A stretch of 8,601 bases of DNA from Clostridia bacterium (GCA_017540285.1 JAFYBI010000489.1:1-8601); one strand, 5' to 3'; shown: positions 1 to 6,812, numbered from the stretch's first letter. Notes: generated by a model not told the origin, from the sequence alone. Numbers and translations are program-made.

Positions 1-433
1 CGAGCGCGGTGGACGGGAGCATCGTCACGATCGGCATGTCGGACTTCCCGACTTCGACGGCCACGATGTACTTGTCGAGTTTGATGCCCGTCACGCGGGT
101 CCCGTCGCCCGCCTCCGCGCCTTCCTCGGGAGCGGATGCTCCGGGATCGGGAACGACCGGCGTCGGCAGCTCGGGCGTCGTGATCGTGCCGGGATCGTCG
201 GCAGGCTCATCCGGCCCGTCCTCGGACGCTGTCGGCTCCTCAGCCCCGGAGGGTTCTCCTTCCGGCGGCATGATCGGGTCGACGGAACCCGCCGGTTCCT
301 CAGATGTGCCGACGCCGACGTTCGGATCGACGGGATCCGGGTCGTTTGGGTCTGCGCTTTTGAACAGGGAACAGCCCGTCAGGAAAAGTCCCGCGAGGAC
401 TGCTGCGAGAATTCTGCGGTTCTCTTTGGTCAT
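1..433 (-). CDS. Lipoprotein with Pro/acidic linker and start of a Big_2 Ig-like domain (partial, C-terminus outside window)
   Basis: The first 144 residues are visible. Residues 1-21 form a lipoprotein signal: a short basic stretch (Lys3, Arg6, Arg7), a hydrophobic core, and the lipobox LTGC with the lipidated cysteine at position 21. Residues 22 to about 112 are a low-complexity linker rich in Pro, Glu, Asp, Gly, Ser and Thr, probably extended and acidic. At residues 114-144 the pattern VTGIKLDK, then EVGK, then LPSTA matches the first strands of a bacterial Ig-like Big_2 domain. The protein is therefore probably anchored to the outer face of the membrane and holds an Ig-like or adhesin-type domain beyond the wall; its ligand cannot be told from this part. 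The ATG at 433 is preceded by AAGGAGG (444-450), 10 bases away. It has its own promoter, and the peptidase gene behind it ends in a terminator, so it is a separate unit. Lipoprotein call strong; Big_2 call good but based on about 30 residues. Confidence 0.85.
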   Translation of the reverse strand, partial: MTKENRRILAAVLAGLFLTGCSLFKSADPNDPDPVDPNVGVGTSEEPAGSVDPIMPPEGEPSGAEEPTASEDGPDEPADDPGTITTPELPTPVVPDPGASAPEEGAEAGDGTRVTGIKLDKYIVAVEVGKSDMPIVTMLPSTAL

Positions 434-491
434 GCGTCATCCGCCTCCTTCGCCGGCATCCCGCCGGAGGTCTACATTATCGTTCAGCATT

Positions 492-520
492 ATTATACAT
501 GATTTCCCCGCGGAATGCAA
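492..520 (-). promoter_or_regulatory. Sigma-A type promoter of the lipoprotein gene
   Basis: Read on the minus strand, TTGCAT (515-520) is the -35 box and TATAAT (492-497) the -10 box, separated by exactly 17 bases. Transcription should begin near 485, giving a leader of about 50 bases before the ATG at 433. Confidence 0.75.
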
Positions 521-585
521 CGGGGAAGGGCACAGAATTCACAATTATTTGACGAATATGCAAAATTTGAACGCGGGAAAGGGCA

Positions 586-627
586 AAAAGAGCAAAAAGG
601 AAGAAGAGCGCGGCGCGCTCCTCTTCC
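586..627 (-). terminator. Intrinsic terminator of the M16 peptidase gene
   Basis: On the minus strand, arms at 615-627 and 599-611 form a 13-base-pair stem (one G-U pair, otherwise perfect) with a three-base loop. Two runs of five T follow (594-598 and 585-589). It lies 27 bases after the peptidase stop codon. The plus strand has no T run after the hairpin, so it acts in one direction only. Confidence 0.88.
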
Positions 628-654
628 CGTCGGATCGGCATACGGGATCCGAAC

Positions 655-3606
655 TTAAATATTCACCAGATTGTCAAACATGTCGGCGTGATCGCGGAGG
701 GTCTTTTCGCTGCCGACGGCGCACAGATACCCCTGCGCGCAGATCTTGTCGAAGATCCCGGAGGCCGCGTGGAACTGCTCCGCGGTGATCGAGAGCATTT
801 CCTCGCGCTCCTTCACGACGTCCTCGTACGTGCGGCCGGTGAGCCACGCGTCGAAGGAACGGCTTGCCTTGCCCGCGGGGGACATGGGACGCTCGTAGCC
901 CGAGAACGTGCCGATGATGTACTTCGTCAGCTCCGCCTCGTCGAACTTCGCGTTCTTCACCCAGTTCCCGGTGCCCTTGTAGACCTCGTCGGTCTCCGTC
1001 AGCTTCGGGTCGCGGTAGGAGGAGAAGGTCACGTTGCCGCTCGCACCGCCGAAGCCGCATCCGCAGCCGTACGCGCCGCCCTTGACGCGGATCTGCTGGT
1101 AGAGCCAGTCGGTGTTGACCGCCGTCCGCACGACCTGCAGGGCGCCGTTGTAGGAGAGTCCGTCGAAGGCGAGGTTGCCGACGCGGGCGACATACTGCAC
1201 CTGCGACGGGATGAGGATGCCCTCGTTCTTCTTCACGGGAACGTATTCCTCCGCCTCGCCGAGGGGTTCGCGCGGGATGGCCCGGAGCCCTTCGATGAGC
1301 GCGGGGAGGTTTTTGTCGATCGCTTCGATGCCCGCTTCGTCCGCCGCGAGGGAGAGCACGACGTTCTTCGGATCGAAGACGGCCGCTGCGACTTTCGCGA
1401 GGTTCTCGGAGAGGGCTGCCTTCCGGTCGTCGAAGTTGTCCGCGAGGTCCTTGACGAAGAAGTAGAAGTCGAGGCCGTTCAAGGCCTGATCGTAGCAGTC
1501 GTATTTCGAGTAATAGGAGCGCGCGCGGGCCGCCGCCACGGAGTTTCCGTTCGACATGATGGCACGCTGGCGGTCGGATTTCAGCTCGGCGATGATGGTC
1601 TTCAGCCGCGCGGTGTCGGTGAACTTCGTTCCGCGGGCGATCTCGAGGGCGGTCTCGAGCGCAAACGGGATCTTCTCCGCGAGGGCTTTGGTGTGGATCG
1701 CGAACATCGGGCGGTAGTCGTCGAGGGTGCCGAACTTCCGCGGCGTGGCCGGCCAGAAGGACAGGCCGCCGAGGTTGAGGCGGATGTCGATCGTGAGCTC
1801 GTCGTAGGTGTGCCGGTCCGTGTCGACGCGGCCGAGGATGTGGCCGAGCAGCCCGAGATACGGGACGTACCGGTGCGGGAGCCTGCCGATGTCGAAGTAG
1901 AGCGCGGCATAGGTGATGCCGTTGGTCTCGACCGGGTGGAAGATCGTCTTCACGCCGCCGACCGTGCGCTCTTCGTTGTAGAAGGGGATGGTGTCCTTCG
2001 AGATGTCTTCGCGCTTCAGGGACGGGATGCAGTTCAGCTCCTCCTCCGTCGGCTCGTGGGACTGGTATTCGCGCAGCGCCTTCGTGTCCGCGACGATCGC
2101 GGCGATCTCGGCCTCGCTGAGGGAAGCCTTGTAGGCGGCGAGCTTTTCGCGGAGCTCTCGGTCCTTGCGGTCGACCATGCCGCGCTCGGGGAGCAGGGTC
2201 ATGAGGACGGCGTGATCGGATTCGAGGATCACGCGCCGGACGAGGTCTTCGTAGTAGCCCGTGCCGATGCGCCGCTTCAGCTCCGCGAAGTCGTCGAGCA
2301 CGTGCATGTAGGTGAACGCGCCGTCCTCGTCGTAGAGCCAGGACTGGAGCATGTCGGACGCCACGTCGAGGCCGCGCGGGTATCCGCCGTAATCGGCTTC
2401 GCGGAAGTGGAATTCGCGGATGTTGATCGCCGCGAGCAGGGCCTTCTCGTTGATGCCCTTTTCCACCTCGGCGCGGAGGGTGTCCAGAATGATCGCGTAG
2501 AAGCGGTCGAGGTCCTCGGCCTTCGCGTTCTTCGCGATGACGGAGAAGGAGTCCTCGATCATGTGGGAGTCGTACCCGCCGTAGATGTCCTCGCCGATGC
2601 CCGCGTCGATCAGGGCCTTCTTCACGGGCGCGCCGTCGTCGTTCAGGAGCACGGAGGAGAGGATATTCCACGCGCGGCAGTCGAGGACGTCGAGGTTCGA
2701 TCCGCCGAGCGCGGCATACGCGAGGAACGCCTTGCCCTCCGTTTCGTCGTTCATGCCCACGGAGTAGTGGGAGACGGCGCGGCGCGGTTCCTTCGAGCCG
2801 AAGCGCGGCTGGGTCTTCACCTCGGAATGCGGCTCGATCGCGTCGAAGGCGGAGAGGTAGTTCTCGTCCATCCAGGCGAGGCGCTCGTTCATGTCGCAGT
2901 TGCCGTAGAGGAAGATGTAGGCGTTGGACGGATGGTAGTGGCTCCGGTGGAAGTTGAGATAGTACTCGTAGGTCAGATCCGGGATGACGTCCGGGTCGCC
3001 GCCGGAGTTGACGCCGTAGGTCGTGTCGGGGAGGAGGACAGTGTTGAGCTCATCCCACACGGTCCGGTCGGGGGAGGACATCGCGCCCTTCATCTCGGAG
3101 TACACGACGCCGTTGATCTTGAGCTCGTCCCCGGGATTGTCGAGCTCGTAGTGCCAGCCCTCCTGCATGAAGATCTGGCGGTACTTGTAGATGTTCGGAT
3201 AGAAGACCGCGTCCATGTAGACGTTCATCAGGTTCTTGAAGTCCTTGTCGTTGCAGGACGCCACCGGATAAAGGGTCTTGTCCGGGTAGGTCATCGCGTT
3301 GAGGAAGGTGTTGAGGGAGCCCTTCGCGAGCTGCATGAAGGGATCGCGGGAGGGGAAGTTCTTCGAGCCGCAGAGGACGGTGTGCTCGATGATGTGGCAC
3401 ACGCCCGTGGAATCCTCCGGCGGGGTGCGGAAGGCGGCGCAGAAGAGTTTGTTTTCGTCGTCGTTCGGGAGGATGCAGACGCGCGCGCCGGATTTTTTGT
3501 GCCTCAGCACGATCCCGGCGGACTTGATGTCGTCGAGGGTTTCCTCGTAGAGGAGCTCGTAGGCCTTGTTCGGCGCGAGGTCCGCGTAGCATTTGATTTC
3601 AGCCAT
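655..3606 (-). CDS. M16C family zinc metallopeptidase (PreP / insulinase-like)
   Basis: A 983-residue protein, the usual full length for the PreP/Cym1-type M16C peptidases, which form a closed two-halved chamber and degrade unfolded peptides. The inverted zinc motif HIIEH is at residues 71-75: His71 and His75 are zinc ligands and Glu74 the catalytic base. The third ligand is Glu171 in VVYSEMKG, 97 residues after Glu74, as expected for the family. The C-terminal half holds the conserved IRVKGGAYG block (Arg840, Tyr846) that helps bind substrate. No signal peptide is seen, so it is probably cytoplasmic and recycles peptides; the substrate is inferred only. The start is ATG 3606, with AAAGGA at 3614-3619 seven bases upstream. 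A longer reading from TTG 3675 is excluded because that codon is part of the -35 box. Promoter and terminator are both its own, so it is a single-gene unit. It uses no TTA, CTA or TCA codon over 688-3606, which leaves a long open frame on the other strand. Confidence 0.95.
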   Translation of the reverse strand: MAEIKCYADLAPNKAYELLYEETLDDIKSAGIVLRHKKSGARVCILPNDDENKLFCAAFRTPPEDSTGVCHIIEHTVLCGSKNFPSRDPFMQLAKGSLNTFLNAMTYPDKTLYPVASCNDKDFKNLMNVYMDAVFYPNIYKYRQIFMQEGWHYELDNPGDELKINGVVYSEMKGAMSSPDRTVWDELNTVLLPDTTYGVNSGGDPDVIPDLTYEYYLNFHRSHYHPSNAYIFLYGNCDMNERLAWMDENYLSAFDAIEPHSEVKTQPRFGSKEPRRAVSHYSVGMNDETEGKAFLAYAALGGSNLDVLDCRAWNILSSVLLNDDGAPVKKALIDAGIGEDIYGGYDSHMIEDSFSVIAKNAKAEDLDRFYAIILDTLRAEVEKGINEKALLAAINIREFHFREADYGGYPRGLDVASDMLQSWLYDEDGAFTYMHVLDDFAELKRRIGTGYYEDLVRRVILESDHAVLMTLLPERGMVDRKDRELREKLAAYKASLSEAEIAAIVADTKALREYQSHEPTEEELNCIPSLKREDISKDTIPFYNEERTVGGVKTIFHPVETNGITYAALYFDIGRLPHRYVPYLGLLGHILGRVDTDRHTYDELTIDIRLNLGGLSFWPATPRKFGTLDDYRPMFAIHTKALAEKIPFALETALEIARGTKFTDTARLKTIIAELKSDRQRAIMSNGNSVAAARARSYYSKYDCYDQALNGLDFYFFVKDLADNFDDRKAALSENLAKVAAAVFDPKNVVLSLAADEAGIEAIDKNLPALIEGLRAIPREPLGEAEEYVPVKKNEGILIPSQVQYVARVGNLAFDGLSYNGALQVVRTAVNTDWLYQQIRVKGGAYGCGCGFGGASGNVTFSSYRDPKLTETDEVYKGTGNWVKNAKFDEAELTKYIIGTFSGYERPMSPAGKASRSFDAWLTGRTYEDVVKEREEMLSITAEQFHAASGIFDKICAQGYLCAVGSEKTLRDHADMFDNLVNI

Positions 3607-3613
3607 AGACGTT

Positions 3614-3619
3614 TCCTTT
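3614..3619 (-). promoter_or_regulatory. Ribosome binding site fixing the start of the M16 peptidase
   Basis: AAAGGA on the minus strand lies seven bases before ATG 3606. With the promoter immediately upstream it decides for this start over the in-frame TTG at 3675. Confidence 0.75.
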
Positions 3620-3646
3620 CGGGTTTGGAATGGGTGTTCATCCTCT

Positions 3647-3675
3647 ATGATACCCTTTTTCGGCCGTTTTGTCAA
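3647..3675 (-). promoter_or_regulatory. Sigma-A type promoter of the M16 peptidase gene
   Basis: TTGACA (3670-3675) and TATCAT (3647-3652) on the minus strand are 17 bases apart. The -35 box is a perfect match and the -10 box has one mismatch. Transcription should start near 3640, leaving a leader of about 34 bases. Confidence 0.8.
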
Positions 3676-3769
3676 GGGGCGGGGGAAGAAGATTGCCGCG
3701 CGGGGACCCGTTTTTCGCCCCGTTCAAAATAAACTTACAAATCAGAGGACAAAAAGTGCTTCCGGGGAA

Positions 3770-3799
3770 TTGATTCGAGGCCGCGCGGTATGCTATAAT
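3770..3799 (+). promoter_or_regulatory. Extended -10 promoter of the DUF362 gene
   Basis: TATAAT (3794-3799) is preceded by TGC, giving a full extended -10 element. A weaker -35 box TTGATT (3770-3775) lies 18 bases upstream. It diverges from the peptidase promoter, with about 95 bases between the two -35 boxes. Transcription should start near 3806, about 46 bases before the start codon. Confidence 0.75.
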
Positions 3800-3851
3800 C
3801 AGGACACAGGCGGCAGGAAGCCGTCATTTGCTCACGAAGAGGAGTGGAACC

Positions 3852-4853
3852 ATGCTGAAAATCAGAAAAGCAGTCCCCGGAGGCGAGGGTACCCGTTATG
3901 TCCCGTACGGGAAACGCCGGGGCAACGAATCCGTCGTCTACTTCACCCGCGATCTCTCCCCCGCAGGCATCGAAAGAATCTACGAGCGCGTGAACGGCGC
4001 GATCGCCGGCAAGGTCGCCGTCAAGCTGCACACCGGCGAGCAGCACGGCCCGAACATCATTCCCCCGGCCTGGGTCAAGGAATTCCTCGAAAAGGAGCTC
4101 CCGGACGCCGTGATCGTCGAGACCAACACCTTCTACGAGGGCGACCGCTACACGACGGAGCGGCATAGGGAGACGCTCGCCGTCAACGGCTGGGATTTCT
4201 GCCCGGTCGACATCATGGACGAGCACGGAACGGCGGAGCTCCCCGTGAAGGGCGGCAAGTGGTTCGATGGGATGAGCGTCGGGAAATCCCTTTTGACCTA
4301 CGACTCCCTCGTGGTCCTCACGCACTTCAAGGGCCACACCATGGGCGGCTTCGGCGGCTCGAACAAGAACATCGGCATCGGATGCGCGGACGGCAGGATC
4401 GGGAAGAAGATGATCCACCAGAAGGGCGCGAACCAGTGGGGCGTCAACGAAGAGGAATTCATGGAGAAGATGACCGAATCCGCCAAGGCGACGGTCGACT
4501 TCTTCGGGCGGCGGATCACGTACGTCAACGTGATGCGCAACATGTCCGTGTCCTGCGACTGCGAAGGCGTCGCGGCGCAGCCCGTCGTCACGCCGAACGT
4601 CGGGATCGTGGCGTCGACCGACATCCTCGCCGTCGATCAGGTATGTGTCGATCTCATCGCCGCGATGAGCGAGCGCGACCACCGCGATCTCATCGAGCGG
4701 ATCGAGAGCCGCCACGGCTACCGCCAGCTCTCCTACATGAAGGAGCTCGGCATGGGCAACGACCGGTACTTCCTCATCGACATCGACAACGACGACGCCG
4801 TGATCCGCCCGGAGAAGGCGGTCGAGGGCGTGAAGCCGTTCGGGAAGGATTGA
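3852..4853 (+). CDS. DUF362 domain-containing protein
   Basis: A 333-residue protein, largely hydrophilic, without signal peptide or membrane segment, so probably cytoplasmic. The DUF362 signature is clear: residues 156-177 run from LTHFKGH through GGFGGSNKN to IGIG, and a second conserved block DILAVDQVCVDLI lies at 257-269. The N-terminal half has alternating strands such as VAVKLH (55-60) and AVIVETNT (86-93). Many DUF362 proteins carry cysteine-rich ferredoxin-like segments; this one has no CxxCxxC cluster, only scattered cysteines (117, 178, 235, 237, 265) including a CxC pair in SCDCEG. The biochemical role of the family is not established and none is proposed here. The start ATG 3852 follows AAGAGGAG (3837-3844) by seven bases; an in-frame TTG at 3828 lies before this site and is rejected. 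It has its own promoter and is followed by a hairpin, so it looks monocistronic. Base composition matches the peptidase gene (one row counted at 63% GC). Confidence 0.92.
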   Translation: MLKIRKAVPGGEGTRYVPYGKRRGNESVVYFTRDLSPAGIERIYERVNGAIAGKVAVKLHTGEQHGPNIIPPAWVKEFLEKELPDAVIVETNTFYEGDRYTTERHRETLAVNGWDFCPVDIMDEHGTAELPVKGGKWFDGMSVGKSLLTYDSLVVLTHFKGHTMGGFGGSNKNIGIGCADGRIGKKMIHQKGANQWGVNEEEFMEKMTESAKATVDFFGRRITYVNVMRNMSVSCDCEGVAAQPVVTPNVGIVASTDILAVDQVCVDLIAAMSERDHRDLIERIESRHGYRQLSYMKELGMGNDRYFLIDIDNDDAVIRPEKAVEGVKPFGKD

Positions 4854-4868
4854 ACCCGGATAAAATGC

Positions 4869-4914
4869 AGCGGCTGCCGTGGTACTCCTCCATGGAGAAT
4901 AAGCGGCAGCCGTT
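4869..4914 (+). terminator. Probable terminator hairpin after the DUF362 gene
   Basis: Arms 4869-4879 and 4904-4914 pair over 11 base pairs (one G-U), with a nine-pair perfect GC-rich core. The 24-base loop contains the self-complementary CTCCATGGAG (4888-4897). The following bases (4915-4935) are T-rich but not a clean T run. On the minus strand the same hairpin is followed by TTTT, so it may also stop the converging zinc-ribbon gene. The position between two converging genes supports the call; the large loop makes it atypical. Confidence 0.55.
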
Positions 4915-4965
4915 CATTGTTTGTTCAAGTTGTTTGTGGAGATGCCTTGAGGAGAGTGAGCATTG

Positions 4966-5556
4966 TCAGTTCTGTGTGTTTTTCTCCATCAACCCGAGTC
5001 TCCGTGCATCGTCCGGCGTTTTAAAGACAAGATCGGGCGGAAGGTTGTTTTCTGTTCTCAGACAGTAAAACATATCGAGCCGAGCGTCTTTTTCTTCGAG
5101 CTTTTCCGGCTTAAAAGAGGCCAGAGAGCCGATCACACCGAAGGATATGGCTGCCGGTATTCCGCTCAGAAATCCGAAAATGACGAGGGGATTGCTCCAC
5201 CCGACTGATTCAATCAATCCGCCGAACAGCTTGACGTGACTGCTTCCGAAGTATTCGTATCTGTCAACTGGAATTACGCCGATTAACGGCAATATGATGG
5301 CATAGATAAAGAACCCAAGAGCGAGCCCTCCGATCACGGCCAAGATCGGAATCAGTTTTTTATTTCGCTTCTCTTTATAACAATATGGACATAATCCGCC
5401 CAAATGCTTTGTCGCGTTTTCCAGTTTTTCGCCGTTGCCGTCTGAGGGAACGGATGTGGCTGTGTAATATTCGAGGCGCAGATATGGTTTCCCGCAGAAA
5501 GGGCAATTCAGGTCAGTCGAATCAAGATCGGCTTTGGCTGTGTATTTTGTTGACAT
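4966..5556 (-). CDS. Membrane protein with N-terminal zinc ribbon, function unknown
   Basis: A 196-residue protein that I cannot assign to a named family. Residues 18-59 hold two CxxC knuckles (Cys18/Cys21 in CPFCGKPY and Cys56/Cys59 in CPYCYKE), the layout of a treble-clef or ribbon zinc site. A basic patch KEKRNKK (61-67) is followed by a hydrophobic segment at about 68-96 and a second at about 122-148. The C-terminal 45 residues are charged. The likely topology is two helices with both the ribbon and the tail in the cytoplasm, by the positive-inside rule. The start ATG 5556 has GGAGGG (5561-5566) four bases before it. Longer in-frame starts (5613, 5661) overlap or precede the promoter and cannot be used. 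The gene is clearly AT-richer than its neighbours (one 60-base row at 35% GC against 63% in the DUF362 gene), which suggests a separate origin. It converges on the DUF362 gene and diverges from the DUF445 gene. Confidence 0.85.
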   Translation of the reverse strand: MSTKYTAKADLDSTDLNCPFCGKPYLRLEYYTATSVPSDGNGEKLENATKHLGGLCPYCYKEKRNKKLIPILAVIGGLALGFFIYAIILPLIGVIPVDRYEYFGSSHVKLFGGLIESVGWSNPLVIFGFLSGIPAAISFGVIGSLASFKPEKLEEKDARLDMFYCLRTENNLPPDLVFKTPDDARRLGLMEKNTQN

Positions 5557-5560
5557 AATA

Positions 5561-5566
5561 CCCTCC
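5561..5566 (-). promoter_or_regulatory. Ribosome binding site of the zinc-ribbon gene
   Basis: GGAGGG on the minus strand ends four bases before ATG 5556. Spacing is a little short, but this is the only good site downstream of the promoter. Confidence 0.7.
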
Positions 5567-5611
5567 GTGATTGAGTGATAAGGGAATAAATATATGGATA
5601 TCTGTGAAATC

Positions 5612-5640
5612 ATTATACATTGTTTCCTTTTATTTGTCAA
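5612..5640 (-). promoter_or_regulatory. Perfect-consensus sigma-A promoter of the zinc-ribbon gene
   Basis: TTGACA (5635-5640) and TATAAT (5612-5617) on the minus strand are 17 bases apart, with no mismatch in either box. The spacer is AT-rich. Transcription should start near 5605, about 49 bases before the ATG. This is the strongest-looking promoter in the window and suggests high basal expression unless repressed. Confidence 0.88.
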
Positions 5641-5758
5641 GACGAACGATGGAATCAACATGCTGTTTTTTTCACGGACATCCCCAAAAAAATCTGTTCA
5701 CGGAGCGGGACGTTTGTTTCCATCCACCCGCGGACGGTTCTTCGTGCCGTCCCCGCGC

Positions 5759-5787
5759 TTGACAAACCGCAGGTTTCATGCTATACT
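5759..5787 (+). promoter_or_regulatory. Sigma-A type promoter of the DUF445 gene (and perhaps the ABC genes)
   Basis: TTGACA (5759-5764) and TATACT (5782-5787) are 17 bases apart, and TGC before the -10 box makes it an extended -10. It diverges from the zinc-ribbon promoter, with 118 bases between the two -35 boxes. Transcription should start near 5794. Confidence 0.82.
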
Positions 5788-5822
5788 GAGACCGTTCCAC
5801 ATCATATGACCCAGGAGACACC

Positions 5823-6773
5823 ATGCCCATTTTGAGAATCCTCCTCCCGATCCTGCTCGGCGCGGTGATCGGGTATTTCACCAACGACCTCGCCATCCGG
5901 ATGCTCTTTCACCCGCGCAAAGCGGTGATGATCGGGAAATGGCAGCTGCCCTTCACGCCGGGGATCATTCCGAAGAATCAGAGCCGCATCGCGGGGGCCG
6001 TGGGCGACGCCGTCAGCACCCAGCTCTTCACGGAGACCGACCTGGTCGATCAGCTGAAAAACAGCGGGGCGAAGGCGGAGATCGCCCGCCGGATCACCGA
6101 CGCGGTCTTCGAAACCGAGCTCTCCCTCGCGAGCTTCTCGGAGGACAGGCCGGCCGAGGCGCCCGATACCCCCGAAGAATCCGAAGAAGAGGGAGAGATC
6201 GGCATGCTCGTGCCCGATGAGGACGAGGGGATCGCCGGACGGATCGGGACCTTCGTGACCGACCGCGTCGTCGAGAAGATGGCCGCGGCGGATCTGCACA
6301 CCCCGATCGAAGACCTCGTCTGGGAGGGCGTGCAGGATTACCGCCGCAACCCGATGATCGCCATGTTTTTGAACGCTTCGGCGGTGGACGCGATCATCGA
6401 CAAGGTGGAGGGGGCCCTGCGCGCTTACCTCGCCGGGGACGGACGCGCGCTCATCCGGCGGCTCGTGACCGAGGAGGCCGAGGTTCTCAGGCAGACGCCG
6501 TTTCGGGATCTCGCCGGGGAGCTGCATCTCGAAAAGGACGCGGCGGCGGAAGCCGTTGGCCGGATCCTCGACCGGTTCCTCGAGCAGTTCGGCTCGTCCT
6601 TCTCCGAGAAGACCGACATCGCGGGCATCGTGCGCGAGAAGATCGAATCGATGGACCCGGCTGCGCTCGAGGCGCTCATCATGTCGGTGATGAAGCGGGA
6701 GCTGCAGGCCGTCATCAACCTCGGCGCGCTCATCGGGGCCGTCATCGGCGCGGTCAATCTGATTTTGAAGTGA
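5823..6773 (+). CDS. DUF445 family membrane protein (YheB-like)
   Basis: A 316-residue protein with the DUF445 layout. An N-terminal membrane helix (about 4-20) runs into GYFTNDLAIRMLFHP (17-31), then PFTPGIIPKNQ (43-53), both family hallmarks. A long charged, mostly helical middle region follows, and a C-terminal membrane helix (about 298-314) closes the protein, so the middle is held between two anchors. The family is widespread in Firmicutes (Bacillus YheB is a member) and its function is not settled. Residues 106-136 form a strongly acidic, proline-containing stretch (PEESEEEGE in its centre) that looks like a disordered insert. The start ATG 5823 follows AGGAG (5813-5817) by five bases and lies about 30 bases from the predicted transcription start. 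The stop is only 39 bases before the first ABC permease, with no terminator between, so read-through into the transporter genes is likely. Confidence 0.9.
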   Translation: MPILRILLPILLGAVIGYFTNDLAIRMLFHPRKAVMIGKWQLPFTPGIIPKNQSRIAGAVGDAVSTQLFTETDLVDQLKNSGAKAEIARRITDAVFETELSLASFSEDRPAEAPDTPEESEEEGEIGMLVPDEDEGIAGRIGTFVTDRVVEKMAAADLHTPIEDLVWEGVQDYRRNPMIAMFLNASAVDAIIDKVEGALRAYLAGDGRALIRRLVTEEAEVLRQTPFRDLAGELHLEKDAAAEAVGRILDRFLEQFGSSFSEKTDIAGIVREKIESMDPAALEALIMSVMKRELQAVINLGALIGAVIGAVNLILK

Positions 6774-6791
6774 GCGGCGGATCGGTATAAC
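6765..6791 (+). promoter_or_regulatory. Weak candidate promoter before the ABC genes
   Basis: TATAAC (6786-6791) resembles a -10 box, but the best -35 match, TTGAAG (6765-6770), is only 15 bases away. The other promoters here are much closer to consensus, so this may be chance, with the ABC genes read from the DUF445 promoter. Confidence 0.25.
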
Positions 6792-6798
6792 AATAACA

Positions 6799-6806
6799 AA
6801 AGGAGG
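6799..6806 (+). promoter_or_regulatory. Strong ribosome binding site of ABC permease 1
   Basis: AAAGGAGG, a near-complete anti-16S match, lies six bases before ATG 6813 and fixes the start. It suggests efficient translation of the first transporter gene independent of the upstream DUF445 frame. Confidence 0.8.
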
Positions 6807-6812
6807 ACAGAA

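Noticed and set aside
631..651. Six-pair hairpin (CGGATC/GATCCG) just before the peptidase terminator
   Set aside because: Short stem partly expected by chance; the neighbouring 13-pair hairpin with T runs is the convincing terminator.
9..788. 259-residue plus-strand frame opposite the lipoprotein
   Set aside because: Ser/Gly/Pro-rich reverse reading of the acidic linker, running through a promoter and a terminator.
674..2671. 665-residue minus-strand open frame inside the peptidase
   Set aside because: Arg/His/Pro-rich shifted reading of the same GC-rich gene, with no domain or ribosome site.
3607..3675. N-terminal extension of the peptidase from TTG 3675
   Set aside because: The TTG is part of the TTGACA -35 box, so it is upstream of the transcript start.
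688..3732. 1014-residue plus-strand open frame
   Set aside because: It mirrors the M16 gene codon for codon, its product is Val/Glu/Asp/Arg-rich with no recognisable domain, and the minus strand has an intact catalytic motif, promoter, ribosome site and terminator.
3828..3851. N-terminal extension of the DUF362 protein from TTG 3828
   Set aside because: The ribosome site lies inside this stretch and serves ATG 3852.
4259..5068. 269-residue plus-strand frame overlapping the DUF362 gene
   Set aside because: Arg/His-rich shifted reading that crosses the terminator hairpin and the tail of the opposite-strand gene.
5557..5661. N-terminal extension of the zinc-ribbon protein from ATG 5661 or 5613
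   Set aside because: These starts precede or overlap the promoter boxes; transcription should begin near 5605.
5733..5757. Imperfect GC hairpin just upstream of the DUF445 -35 box
   Set aside because: Only about six continuous pairs with a bulge, and no T run.
5802..6527. 241-residue minus-strand frame opposite DUF445
   Set aside because: Reverse reading of a gene whose plus-strand product has clear family motifs.
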